Positions 11,201-20,983 of a stretch of DNA of 64,000 nucleotides are shown here, piece after piece (the stretch's first letter is position 1; every line of letters starts with the position of its first letter). The stretch is taken from contig MARA01000032.1 of assembly GCA_001792895.1 (NCBI GenBank), positions 1 through 64,000 on the forward strand. The letters are read 5' to 3'. The position numbers were made by a program, and so were the translations under genes. Source of the DNA: Lentinus brumalis. Lineage: Eukaryota; Basidiomycota; Agaricomycetes; Polyporales; Polyporaceae. The notes under the pieces are model-generated. The model saw only the letters and a list, made by a program, of their open reading frames with translations. It was not told the DNA's origin and did not search any database.

Positions 11201-12049
11201 GAACATGGCGGGCACGCACTCCCAAGACCACCGTTTGACGAGGGGCCTGGCAACGTACACCCTGGAGTCCGCCCTCCGCCGCGGGTGTCGGATATGCTGC
11301 CCTCGGATTTCCGGCGTGAATACAGTATCTTCGTGAATCAGCTCGTGGAATGCTACAATTGGCACGAGCATACCAGCACCTGCTGGAAATACTTACGCCC
11401 GAATCAGACCCCGTCTGATGAGAACTGTCGCATGCGCATAGACGGTAGCACCCGACGCACTACGGAGCTTGACCCGGAAACTCTGTCCATCCAGCTCAGA
11501 CGGCTCCATCCTCGTATCGCGAACTACAATGACCTTGTAATTTTCTTGCTCCAGGCCAACATGGACGTAAAGCACATTGGTTCGGGCGAGGGAGCAAAGG
11601 CCCTTATATACTACATCACGGACTACATTACGAAGTCGTCCCTGCCTGCGCATTTAGGCCTCGCAGCCTTGATGTACGCCATCCAGATCACCGACGCGAA
11701 ATACGGCCGTGTCCCCGAGTGGACATCTCGCGAAGATACCGGAGCTCTCACTGTTCTGGTCAACAGCATGTTAGCGCGTAGCGAAGTGTCCGAGCAAGAA
11801 ATAATGAGCCACATTATAGGTGGTGGTGATCATTACACCAGCCACAAATTCCGCCTTCTGTACTATGCTGCCTTCGAACGTATAGTATGCAAGTACTGGG
11901 GAGAGTTAACCGAGAGTGTCACCGTCGAAGTCATGGGTCGACAACCTGCGGCGACCGCGAGCCAAGGACGACCATTGAACGATGCGCATTCTGAACCGGT
12001 CAGCGAAATGGATATCAGCGACTCTTTATTATATGAGACGGAGGTTTAG
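8237..12049 (+). CDS. Helitron Rep half (HUH endonuclease), 1270 codons
   Basis: The Rep domain nicks and joins single strands during rolling-circle transposition. The first 300 or so residues are Pro/Ser-rich. A Cys region follows (CAVCARR near residue 341, CSTCDKDLL near 409, then PKLCLANWLYYG), resembling DUF6570 found in fungal Helitrons. The Helitron_like_N region holds the HUH motif as GTLHCHMLVW near residue 935, and the catalytic tyrosine pair as YYITDYITK near residue 1123. The C-terminus LLYETEV is created by the frameshift; in the next frame the text continues GLAAVSTEDTEDED into the helicase half. The start could be the later ATG at 8351. Confidence 0.85.
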   Translation: MQSQRSRKKRPIKDPSTHPKLWHRAFPDYSHPPRTRCTMYPALRVLSDDLPRVRSQAASFLPDGMCTPPLSSPLDHPRMPGLHTDFERFVCLDSSTSVLSDSYGGADTTTGSMLSDPVTRTLRAHRRPSVICNMLSSLPTDPEEPIIGEPRNFPIHSSLLTAPRHWCLCWLARASCTADGRPYLDWCAENELTLDSTHTLAGVLHVTHPVSLNDLNVVYDDVLVSSYLIRLLTLYNLWKRRDLEMLAEVHNVRVVSRDTVPTMFEKLVEHECNRFCGHAIVTFTTLRGLRRLSDAPIARATPPSARRLTPESYLPVVDDTLRRFIIQDWQKTFTTDNLRMYPCAVCARRTPASEIRFIDPADIDLSVLRNDVLPSVVLPTNYAFELYEHALLYPKGMADPWRLAPLHVCSTCDKDLLVHGVMPKLCLANWLYYGVDRLPPSVSTALAQSTPVDKLLIARARASRICFRFNEASATAHPAPGKPDPVTPEGGSKKASVPQRYVRGNVLVMPQNSTALYASLPPSPSAIRDTLCAVFVGRSKPDRGTIAKLRPVLARKSTVETMLRFLITYNPYYAADDQAFFGLSRPNLNALFGPGTEDCDCGVLCSMDIGFLEDTEALRASSTGYTARNQDDPCPDGDTLLMDNVGYTCGDESPVSYREMKMRALSHCLDGGTFVTSTAGERFVPDFENPALLTWLFPHLDPWGIGSFHHPHRTRVVTMEEQLRYLLELDDPQFERDPNFAFVYYNILQKKAVCDSVRFRVKASQQHRIVADLLSIDRNVLDRLIARFQRDPSFEPTSTEERALITLLNDVSTVLHNIPGTTGHKLSLRNEIRALVNFQGTPAFFVTLNPSDVHHPLVRLYAGEDINLEDPAVGEELTAWQRKLIVAKNPGACAKFFHVMITNFIGIILRYGKPERGLFGRCIAYYGTVEAQARGTLHCHMLVWIEGHPNPQHLRDLMLESSDYRLHMFSWLESIIKSELLGTTEPVVEHGGHALPRPPFDEGPGNVHPGVRPPPRVSDMLPSDFRREYSIFVNQLVECYNWHEHTSTCWKYLRPNQTPSDENCRMRIDGSTRRTTELDPETLSIQLRRLHPRIANYNDLVIFLLQANMDVKHIGSGEGAKALIYYITDYITKSSLPAHLGLAALMYAIQITDAKYGRVPEWTSREDTGALTVLVNSMLARSEVSEQEIMSHIIGGGDHYTSHKFRLLYYAAFERIVCKYWGELTESVTVEVMGRQPAATASQGRPLNDAHSEPVSEMDISDSLLYETEV

Positions 12050-12192
12050 CTGCCGTCAGCACTGAAGATACCGAGGACGAGGACGACTGCGCTTCTGACA
12101 CTGTCACACTTATTCTGTCGAACGGCTCCATCTCCGCATCGAACCAGCAGCAGGATTATCTTCTGCGTCCGACCTCCGAACCTTTCCACTCC

Positions 12193-14709
12193 ATGCCGCT
12201 TTACCAGTTTGTCGGCCTCACGGAGAAGATAACTGCAACGGCTGAGACGCAACGTATGGCCCGTCGGACAACTGCTGCAGTACGAGGTCGACCGTCTGTA
12301 GGTCGCCCTCAACAAGAGCGAGGACTCTTCATGCCGAGCCATCCTCACCACGAAACTCATCTCATTCGCGGGAGAGTTGTGTGGGTTGTCCCGGTTCTGC
12401 TCGGGCCCCACATCGCTCGTAGCGACGGCAGCGCGGACGAACTTGAGCGATGGTCCCGAAGCGTCCTGATGCTGTTTCTTCCGTGGCGCTCTCCTGAAGA
12501 CCTCCGACGGTCTACAGAGACCTGGACGGATGCTTACACCCGACAGCGGCATCTCATCCCACCCGAGCATCAGTCTATTATCCTCAACATGTCCGTCCTG
12601 TCCCAGTGCCGTGATGCTCGTGACCGGGCGACTCGCGACCGACGTGCCGCGTTTGCCGCGCTTCCGTGCAACGATGCCCACCATGCGGCTCCTACGACAG
12701 CCCTCAATGACGATGACGAACCGTCGTTTGAACTTCCAGAGGTTGATATGGATCAATTGTCTCGACACCTCATTGCACCGCTCCCTCCTATCCACCAGTC
12801 GCCGCAGCAAATCCTAGACTCTCTCGTTTCGGTGCCCGTACGTCTCGCGATTGACAGGTGCTATGTGCTAGACACCGTCGAGGGGCGCGGCGCAGCGTAT
12901 GGGACGGCGGACCGTCTCACGCCTTCTCTGTCCGCTGCCGTCAATGTCGAGCAGACCTACATGCGTGCGCTCAAACGAAAACGACGACCGGAGGTACTCT
13001 CCCCGCCCATCCGCCTCCCGTTTCTCGTCCCCAGTACTGCACATCCGTTGCCTCCTTCTGTTTCTGTCACAACACTTCCGGCTTCACACGCGACTGGACA
13101 GACGGATCCACTCCTCCCTCCACCCCTGTTTCCCCACCAAATTGACTACCGGGCAGTCATTGAACAAGTCATCATAGAGTATCATCTTCTCGATAACGTT
13201 GAACAGTTGCGAGCCTTCGAGATAGTCGCCGAGCACGTCTGCTTCGGAGGTTCGCAATTACGAATGTATATCGGTGGCGTCGGCGGGACCGGCAAGTCGC
13301 ACATTGTCAAGGCTATCCTACGCCTCTTCGTGCTCCTTGGTCGGCGAAATCAGATTCTCGTGTCGGCGCCGACAGGTGCCGCCGCCATCCTCATTGGAGG
13401 CTATACAATCCATTCTTTGCTGCTCCTCCCCCACAGGGATAATACAGACTTGCAGCCTCTCACAATACTGTGGAAAGACGTACTGTACTTGATTGTAGAT
13501 GAAGTGTCCATGGTCAGCGCGACCTTGATGGGTGATATCTCTAGCCGTTTGCAGCACGCGAAAGGGTCTTCGAGTATCGCGGAGGATGTGCCGTTTGGAG
13601 GCGTTAATGTCATTTTCCTGGGAGACTTTGGTCAGTTGAGTCCGGTCAGCGGCGCGCCGTTATACAGTCGCAGGTATTCACATAGGCCCACCGTGCAAGA
13701 TACGCAGAGGAGGCGAGCAATCGTCGCCTTCAAGGGAGTGTACCTCTGGAAAAGTGTGACGACTGTCGTTCTCCTTCGCAATAATCAGCGTCAACTGCAC
13801 GACGGGGATTATTGCCACCTGCTCGCACGCGTTAGATCAGGGCAGAGTGGAAATGCACGCCTGAAGAAAACCGCTTACGACTTCCGTACCCTTCAGACTC
13901 GCCTTCTCCAGAACTTCGATTCCGAGACCTCTCTGCGGTTTGCTCAGGCACCATTTATCGTCGGCAGAAAGAACGTCCGGGATGCCTTGAACAATCAACT
14001 TGTGCAACACCACGCGAATCGCGTCGGAGCGGAGGTGCATACCTACCATTCTAGAGACACCATCTCGGGTCAGTCGCTCTCTACTTCACAACAAGAAGAG
14101 GTCTGGAACCTCGGATCATCTAAGACTCACGATTCGCCCGGGCGCCTCCCTCTGTTTCCTGGCATGGCTGTCATGGTGCAGGAGAACATTGCCTTTGCCC
14201 ATAACGTTGTAAATGGTGCTGTGGGGACCGTGCGCGATATCAAGTACGAGGAAGAGGCTGGAATACGCTTCATCGTAGTTGTGTACGTGGAGATTCCCGG
14301 AGCTGGGCGCCTAGTGGGGCAGACTGAGGATGACGTCATACCCATCTTTCCCACAGCAACTTACTTCCCTTGGACGCCGCCCGCGGTGTCCGCAACGGAC
14401 AGTCCCCATTCACATTCAGTTCGTCGTTATCAACCTCCCATTCTACCCGCGTACGCGTACACGGACTACAAGGCACAAGGAAGATCGCTCGACACCGCTA
14501 TAATCGATCTTCATAGCGCCATGTCCCTCCAAGGAGCATACGTCATGCTCTCCCGGGTGCGAAGTATGGACGGCGTCGCAGTCCTGCGGCCGTTCAAGGC
14601 GCTGAAAGTCGAAGAGCGTCTGAGTGAGGACTTACGCCTTCAACTCCAGGATCTTGAGGAGATCGCTGCTCGCACCGCATGCGACTACCCCTCTAGAATA
14701 CGTCGCTAG
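12193..14709 (+). CDS. Helitron helicase half (PIF1-like SF1B), 838 codons from first ATG
   Basis: The C-terminal half of the Helitron protein unwinds DNA during transposition. Walker A is GGVGGTGKS near residue 360, Walker B LIVDEVSM near 432, motif III LGDFGQLSPV near 475, and motif VI AYVMLSRVRSMDG near 782; DYKAQGRSLDTAIIDL precedes it as in PIF1 relatives. The true coding sequence begins upstream in the same frame (open from 12037), where QQDYLLRP and PLYQFVGLTEK match the linker typical of Helitron proteins, so the ATG at 12193 is an artefact of the frameshift. No internal stop occurs. Confidence 0.88.
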   Translation: MPLYQFVGLTEKITATAETQRMARRTTAAVRGRPSVGRPQQERGLFMPSHPHHETHLIRGRVVWVVPVLLGPHIARSDGSADELERWSRSVLMLFLPWRSPEDLRRSTETWTDAYTRQRHLIPPEHQSIILNMSVLSQCRDARDRATRDRRAAFAALPCNDAHHAAPTTALNDDDEPSFELPEVDMDQLSRHLIAPLPPIHQSPQQILDSLVSVPVRLAIDRCYVLDTVEGRGAAYGTADRLTPSLSAAVNVEQTYMRALKRKRRPEVLSPPIRLPFLVPSTAHPLPPSVSVTTLPASHATGQTDPLLPPPLFPHQIDYRAVIEQVIIEYHLLDNVEQLRAFEIVAEHVCFGGSQLRMYIGGVGGTGKSHIVKAILRLFVLLGRRNQILVSAPTGAAAILIGGYTIHSLLLLPHRDNTDLQPLTILWKDVLYLIVDEVSMVSATLMGDISSRLQHAKGSSSIAEDVPFGGVNVIFLGDFGQLSPVSGAPLYSRRYSHRPTVQDTQRRRAIVAFKGVYLWKSVTTVVLLRNNQRQLHDGDYCHLLARVRSGQSGNARLKKTAYDFRTLQTRLLQNFDSETSLRFAQAPFIVGRKNVRDALNNQLVQHHANRVGAEVHTYHSRDTISGQSLSTSQQEEVWNLGSSKTHDSPGRLPLFPGMAVMVQENIAFAHNVVNGAVGTVRDIKYEEEAGIRFIVVVYVEIPGAGRLVGQTEDDVIPIFPTATYFPWTPPAVSATDSPHSHSVRRYQPPILPAYAYTDYKAQGRSLDTAIIDLHSAMSLQGAYVMLSRVRSMDGVAVLRPFKALKVEERLSEDLRLQLQDLEEIAARTACDYPSRIRR

Positions 14710-14885
14710 TAATTCAACCATCGTCGACCTCTTCACGATGTAGTTCGCACGATGCTCATACCTTTGTATTAGACTGTGATGCGACTGTATCTACCTCATG
14801 TCTCACTTCTCGTCAGGTAAGCGTACGTCATACGCTGAGTCCTCCCTTACCCACGTGGCCAGGTCTGCCCGGAGGGGCCCTAACC

Positions 14886-17800
14886 TTATTATCAGTCTTT
14901 CAATCTATTGGCCAAACAAAGTCAACAAGGTGCAGTTTCGAGCTCGGTGCTTTCCGGCGCTTAATTGCCCGATTGGGACGGACAATCTGAAACTGTAAGC
15001 TGTTAGGATTGTTTTGGCAATGGCTCTACAAACTGATAAGTAACTTCAATATGGGGACTTCTAACAGAGGCTCTAGTTTGTCTATCACAAATAACATGCA
15101 TCAGTATCATCAGTAGGGTTCAATAACTGGATGGATTGCATTCAGTAGTTTTGGATGACACCGGCAATCAGGCAAGCTGTGGGCTTTGTTCTCAATAGAG
15201 TAAGTGGGCGTTATGAGGGCAACTATGATGGGTAACAAAGTGGATAACAAAGTGATATAAGGCAGACTATGGCAGATAATAATGCAGCAGGTAAGTGGAC
15301 GTTATGTGAGCAACTATGACAGATACTAGAGCGATACAAGAAGGACTATGGCAGATTATAATGCAGCAGGTAAGTGGGCATAACAAGGGCAACTATGAGG
15401 GATAACAAAGCAGATAGCAAAGCGATACAAGAAGGACTATGGCAGATCATAATGCGGTGGGTAAGCGAGTGTTTTGAGGGCAACTTTGCCAGATACTAGA
15501 GCAATATGAGGAGGACTATGGCAAATAATAATGCAGTGGGTAAGTGGGTGTTATGGGGGCAACTGTGACAGATACTAGAGCGGTACAAGGAAACTATAGC
15601 AGATAACAATGCCGCGGGTGATCATTGACTCCAACAAAAAGACCCATAGCTGAGGCTAATGTCAGTCCACCACCCATTAGATCTGTTACTATGCTGTTTA
15701 TGCGTCAACAATAGGATAAATTGCACCCATCAGTTATGGATGTCATTGCTTGATACTGGCAATCAAATAGGGCAACAGTGATGACACTATTTGCTGGTGT
15801 AGTTGATCAGTAAGTAGTTTAGTGAAATGGTGAATAACAGTACAGAGTAATGACATATTGCTGATGCTGTTGAGTAAGTTGGCTGGATGATGTGAGCTCA
15901 AGATAATTATGAGTGTCTTATAAGTGGTTGCAATTGATCAATTCAGAGACTGACATGCAGCATTTGTCCTAACAGATCACACTAGAACCATTGATATTCA
16001 ATTAGATCACAAGCTTACCCATTATTTGTGATGCTTCTGGTTGCTTTTATGCTACTATCACCCTTTCTTACCTTTGTTATTGCCCAGACTACTGCCTTTG
16101 TTACTCTACTTCTGGACTGCTATGTAGTACCTTGCCTGTACATATATTTGCTTGATACCTGCTTGATGCAAGTCCAGCTTTATATATGTCTATGTCACTG
16201 CATGAGGAGGTTCTCTCGTGAGGGGCATCCGAGACAACCGGAGATCATCTCGGAATTTGTCTCATGGGTGATCCCAAGGGTCTCGTCAGGGGACTTGCGA
16301 GATTATCTCTGGTCATCTCAGGCCCTGGGGCAGAGACAAACTCAATACAGCTAGCAATAAATACACGGTGAAGGGAGAGTCGAGACATTCTCAAAGGGCC
16401 TCTGAGCCAGCAGAAGCTTGATTCCAAATACTTAGCACTATGGTCGGGTGACACTCTCTGTTCATGCATATCATGGTAGGAAGCACCTGAGCTGTCATTG
16501 CAATTATATAGACCATGTTCAATACAGAGTGGACTACAGATGTACGCCTCATTGCGACGACTCCAGCGAGGAGAATATTACAAGTTACACAAAGCCAACA
16601 AGTGGGCACCTGGATTCAAGATGTATGCACATTGCAGACACCTTGCAAAGTGGGCTGGCAAGCCAACCCCTTCAATACATACCTAAGCCAAGAGCTAGAC
16701 CATGATGCACCCCTCAGCACGTGCAGCAGGCCACAGGACAAAGAGCATGACCTAGGATCAGACCAGTAGGCTGCCGAGATACAATGAAGTGTGGGCTGAG
16801 TTAGCCATATAGTACCAGCCGGAGAGTAAGCGCAAGTCATGGTTGTTGCAGTGTCACCGGAGACACAGAGTGCCAGAGAAGTATGGATCCATGCAATTTA
16901 TGTACCTCGGAAAGCCTGACCAGAGAGCCTGCCGCCAGCAATGCAGATGACAGTTAGAGGATGATGCAGAGCCAACATTGAACAGGCGCAACCACCAGCG
17001 ACCACCCCAGCACTGGCAGTACTGGTGGCAATCTGAGCGGCTGCCTCTGTTCCCACCTACAAGACTATTAGAGATGACCTCTATTTGCTTTAGTGCTTGG
17101 GATAATCCTACATGCTGACACACAGCCGTACAAGTTATTCTGATGTACTCCTCCAACAGCCCTGGACGTCCATCAGGCCTTGGACACCCCTTCTGAGACT
17201 ACTCAAGCTCTTCTCAGGTTATCTCTGCTTGTCTCCGATGGACCTCCCAAGAGACTACCCTCAGGCAGTGTGTGTGTTTGCTGCCTGAGCTCTTCAAACT
17301 GCAACTGCTTTTTGATACCTTACCATCCTTGACCTTGACCCCATCTATACCATAAGAACTATCTTGGAAGCAGTTGAATGGCATTCACAATTGGACCCAT
17401 GTGAAAGATTGTTGCGCTCTGGGCTGAGTCTGTCATAAACCATAATAGTTAAGACCTTGGTGGTCATAGGCATCAGATGCGGTACTGAAGAAGCATCTCT
17501 GAATGATAGACATAGCAGCCCAGCTCAGCTTAAAGATGACCAGCTTGAGAGCCTACAAACCAGCTTCCAGCCGGGCTCAGCACATCACTAAGCTGCAGCA
17601 TAATCATGTGTACTGGGTAGATAGAGAGACAGAGAGTGCAGTGCAGCATAGTTCAACTACAAGTCTGCCTTACAGCATCTTAGAAGTCTATATTGCATTC
17701 TATATCTACTACAAAAATGAAGCAACATTCAGAGTTGTTGGTGAGCAGGACCATGCTGGACTTGCGCTACAGAGCTGCATGAGCGTCTGCCAACCCTAAA

Positions 17801-18000
17801 GCTGTGCACTCCTAACCTCAATCTGGGGTTCCAGGACATAAGAAAGTTTCTTACCTGGTTCTTACATGCACTTATGTAATCACTTACTACTGACTATCGG
17901 AGTTCCAACAACTTTCCCACGGACATCAGTTGTCGTTACCTTCGCTGGCAGGAATCGTCGTACCTAAAAGACGATTCTCTTCGTTCCTCATCGATCGTAA
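14886..18000 (+). repeat. Repeat family R, copy A (non-coding, about 3.1 kb)
   Basis: From TTATTATCAGTC to ATCGATCGTAA this stretch aligns with 20698-24704 and with the reverse strand of 41590-45596, with substitutions throughout, so it is an older, independent copy. It lacks the 281-bp foldback element and the 857-bp insert present in the other two, showing those came later. It is AT-richer than the genes to its left. Open frames such as 16448-16705 are short and drift between copies, so no protein is inferred. No LTRs or terminal inverted repeats were found; the family is not recognised. Confidence 0.7.
15200..15618 (+). repeat. Minisatellite, five units of 91 or 79 bp
   Basis: Units start with GTAAGTGGGCGTTATG-like words at 15200, 15291, 15370, 15461 and 15540, giving lengths 91, 79, 91, 79, 79. 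Long units contain an extra block of the type GGATAACAAAGC. Each unit shares GGGCAACTATGA and ACTATGGCAGAT. The R copy B has three units. Confidence 0.8.
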
Positions 18001-18002
18001 CC

Positions 18003-18473
18003 ATGCACCCAGATGTGCCACAACTTGCTGCAATCAAGGTGGAGTTGATGGAGCAGGTTGATAAGCTCCGAGAGTGAACCCGGGTCCGTGGGACCCGCCC
18101 GACACTGGACGACTTGCTGAACCCGGCGGCTGAAATCGAGGTCAGCGAATTGCTGTACAGGTTCCCGGGGGGCGACAAGAATATCATAGAGGAGGTTCGC
18201 AAGCAGGGCCAGGGGCAAGCGGAGGATGTGATCGAGCTCTCAGATGACGAGGAGGAGTCTATGCTGCCAGAGATTACCTATAGCCAGGGGATGGACCTGT
18301 GCGCTCAACTGGAACGTCTGTGCTCGCAGTACTCGGATGCGCCAGGTGTCGACACACTGTCACTGCAGACACAGGTCCGGAGGTTGCAAGCTCATCTCAG
18401 GCTGGAGGATGGTAAGAGGCAGAAGCAGACGACACTGGACAGCTTCTGGTCACATGCTGTAGCGCCCATGTAA
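18003..18473 (+). pseudogene. C-terminal fragment resembling a pogo-type DDE transposase
   Basis: An ATG at 18003 opens MHPDVPQLAAIKVELMEQ and stops at a TGA near 18076; from about 18114 another frame runs to 18473. That frame has an acidic stretch (VIELSDDEEES), a helical segment (LERLCSQYSDAPG) and ends KQTTLDSFWSHAVAPM. Tails with an acidic VIEL-type motif, a short helical region and a closing QTTLDSF are familiar from pogo/CENP-B-like transposases of mushrooms, from memory. The DDE core and HTH are absent, so this is at most a relic fused to the end of repeat R. Confidence 0.4.
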
Positions 18474-18921
18474 CGTAACATGTGATCGATCTGGCCATGC
18501 ATACAACCCACTTATGCATACGAAATCTGGGGACAGACCGTATGCATTATGAGAAATTATACTGTAACTATACTTAAAGCTGCTTTGTTGCATTGGTTAA
18601 ATGCCAGCATGACGGATGTCATCCAGACCTGATGAATGCAATGGATCCTGTTATTCACATCTAAACAGGGTGCAAATATCCAGGATACAAGGGGTGGTAG
18701 CCGGCTATAGCCTCTGTGATAAATCTCTTTATTGAAGTTACTTTTCAATATTTTGAGCTATTAGCCAGTTTCGATGTTTTCCGCATTTGTGCGCTTATTC
18801 CGCGTATATAAGCACCTGCAGGCTGCCAGAGGGCACACCTCTTCCAATTATGATGTCATGTGCCCTCATGTGAGGCTGCAAGTTAGGGGTCAATATAGGG
18901 GTGACAGTAATGGCATAGTAC
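18474..18921. other. Spacer with nothing recognised
   Basis: AT-rich sequence without an open frame of interest and without similarity to the other repeats in this window. Confidence 0.3.
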
Positions 18922-19250
18922 TGTTGAACTTGAAGCTCTATCTCTGGTTTCTGTGATGGCGTCAAGTCCATACTTGCACGCAAGGACGCATGCAGTGCAC
19001 CCTACTAGCTTCCTTTCTGATATATCAGCGCTTCTTTATGTTTTTCATTTCCCGGGATTGAACTCTTGACCTCCGCATGTGTTTTTCTTTTCGCTCTTTG
19101 TTGATTTTCTTTGGCGCATTTCTGGCTGTGGCTGTTACAACTGCATAGCTTATGTAACACACACCGTATACAGGGTGTTCCTCGAGCTCTGGGGTCCTTA
19201 GACTTCACAGAGCTCGACACAGGCGTGTAGATTCACTTTTGTCAATATAC
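18922..19250 (+). repeat. Truncated solo LTR of the copia family
   Basis: It starts TGTTGAACTTGAAGCTC and follows the LTR at 34736 through the segments TGTTACAACTGCATAGC and AGACTTCACAGAGCTCGAC, then ends in the GTGTAGATTC...GTCAATATA segment found only in the long LTR form. The last about 90 bases, including the CAACA end, are missing. It is more diverged than the other LTRs, so it is an older insertion. Confidence 0.8.
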
Positions 19251-20104
19251 TGTACTAAATCACTCAATTCAATATGTCACAGTCACATGTCCACCAAAAT
19301 ATCGAATTTTACCCCCTTGTCAGTGGTCACCGGTCACCGGCAAGAGTTTTCAGTGCTAAAACACATTTCGGGCGGGGGGCGCTGTCGCATGCCCCATATA
19401 TAGTAATTTTGGGCGTTACAAACAGGTGCCTCAAATTTTCAAAATGGTTTGAGGCTGTCATACACTTGTTGGGAAGTGGGCCATTCCTGGCAGGGACGAT
19501 CGATGAGGAATTGGGAGTCTTTGTATGTTACGGGGAATCTCTGTACTCAATTATAGATGATATGTTAGTTACAATCTAGCATGCAACTTTCTCTGCTGTT
19601 CATGAATAGTGTAAGTATCACAGTGTATAACAATTATAACACCTCCATAGAGATACAGGTATTATAGGAGCCCTGGTATAAGAATTCACTGGTAGAGGGC
19701 AATTGGTGCCAATGATCCATATCTTTATGCCATAAACACATAAACAAACATCAATTGACTTGGCTGCAAACACAGCCCATGTCGTAGAGCTCCTCTGTAG
19801 CTTTCAAATGGTATAACATTCATCAGGATTGGATAGGTATTAAGAGAGATGTGATACGAACAGTTCTTGTTGGTGCCGTCTATTGGTACTTACATCCAGA
19901 GGACATAGATGCAATCCATCCCATTAACATGTCCTTATCTTTACATAAACAACCTCAATTACTCAGAGGACGGATAGAGTCCCTGCTTACAACATTTGCA
20001 CATCACTTATAAAGCTTACTTGGCATAAAACTGCGTTAATAGGACACTCTATTGCAGTTTGAATGGATTGTAATTGGAATGATGCCAAGCCTTGCTTACA
20101 AATT
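19251..20104. other. Spacer, no recognised gene
   Basis: An open frame at 19274-19579 (+, starts MSQSHVHQNIEFYP) has no recognised domain. At 20078-20104 a partial copy of the TIR of the next element (ATGATGCCAAGCC...) stands just outside it, like a tandem end duplication. Confidence 0.3.
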
Positions 20105-20575
20105 ATGATGCCAAGCCCATGCTTACAAATTACGAGCGGCAAAAACATGGCAGAAAAGTGTCGTTGTGTCGGGTTTAAACTTGTTTACTCGAGTCGAATA
20201 CGCAGCGGTGTACACGGTCTCCCGCGCCGGCCATCGCGCGCCTTGCATGCGACCTTTCCCCTTTCGTGAGCTGACTCACAGCTCCTCCGCTTGGCCTCCT
20301 CGCCTTGCTCTTGAGCGGCGGAGGCAGAAGAGAGGGGTTCCTACCTCTTCTCACTTCCGCTCTGTGCTCGCCAGGTGAGTGTCCGTTTGCGGGCCTCGTG
20401 CGCGTATCACCTCTTCTCACTGACGCTCTGTGCTCGCCAGCGCTGTGCAGATTTTAGCCACCCGCCTTCCCTCCCAAACACTTACTCTGGGGATTCGATT
20501 GTTATTATGACGTATGACAACACTTTTCCGCCATTTTTTGCCGCCCATGATTTGTAAGCATGGACTTGGCATCAT
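20105..20575. mobile_element. Small TIR element, 471 bp, no coding capacity
   Basis: The left end (ATGATGCCAAGCCCATGCTT) is repeated inverted at the right end, and the similarity extends about 55-60 bp inward (GCGGCAAAAA, GGCAGAAAAGTGT against GGCGGAAAAGTGT) with a few mismatches. Inside, a phrase ending GCTCTGTGCTCGCCAG occurs twice (about 20344-20374 and 20410-20441). The interior encodes nothing. It is probably a MITE; a target duplication was not clear. Only its right part exists at 45719-46020. Confidence 0.65.
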
Positions 20576-20983
20576 CTGATATTAATGAGTGCAATCCATC
20601 CTATTCCCGGCACTGAAGCAGGATAACAAAGTCTCTATTGTGTGCTACAGTACCTACAAACTGAGTTATAAGTCTCCCTATCAACATTTATTATCAGTCT
20701 TTCGATCTATTGGGCAAACAAAGTCAACAAGGTGCAGTTTCGAGCTCAACGCGTTCCGGCGCTTAATTGCCCGATTGGGACGGACAATCGGTGCCATCTG
20801 AAACTGTAAGCGGTTAGGATTGTTTCAGCAATGGCACTACAAACTGATAAGTAACTTCAATATGGGGACCTCTAACAGAGGCTCTAGTTTGTCTATCACA
20901 AATAACATGCATCAGTATCATCAGTAGGGGTTAATAACTGGATGGATTGCATTCAATAGTTTTGGATGACACTGGCAATCAGG

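Larger units (their letters stand above)
8237..14709 (+). mobile_element. Helitron coding region (Rep plus PIF1-like helicase), one frameshift
   Basis: Helitrons are rolling-circle DNA transposons encoding one large Rep-helicase. Both halves are present in the right order with all core motifs. Reading frame 1 ends at TAG 12047-12049; the helicase frame is open back to a TGA at 12034-12036, so one indel between 12037 and 12046 separates them. The element ends (5' TC, 3' hairpin plus CTRR followed by T) could not be fixed: a 6-bp-stem hairpin lies at about 14820-14836 but no matching CTRR-T is nearby. The true element may extend left over the minus-strand genes. Confidence 0.85.

Noticed and set aside
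12037..12192. An intron or programmed frameshift joining the two Helitron halves
   Set aside because: No GT-AG pair restores the frame at the break and no slippery heptamer or downstream hairpin was seen; a simple indel explains it better.
14700..14885. Helitron 3' terminus at CTAG (14704-14707) or CTAA (about 14879)
   Set aside because: The first is the stop codon itself without a hairpin at the right distance; the second is not followed by T.
15200..15618. CRISPR-like array
   Set aside because: Units are 79-91 bp and similar throughout; there are no unique spacers between short constant repeats.
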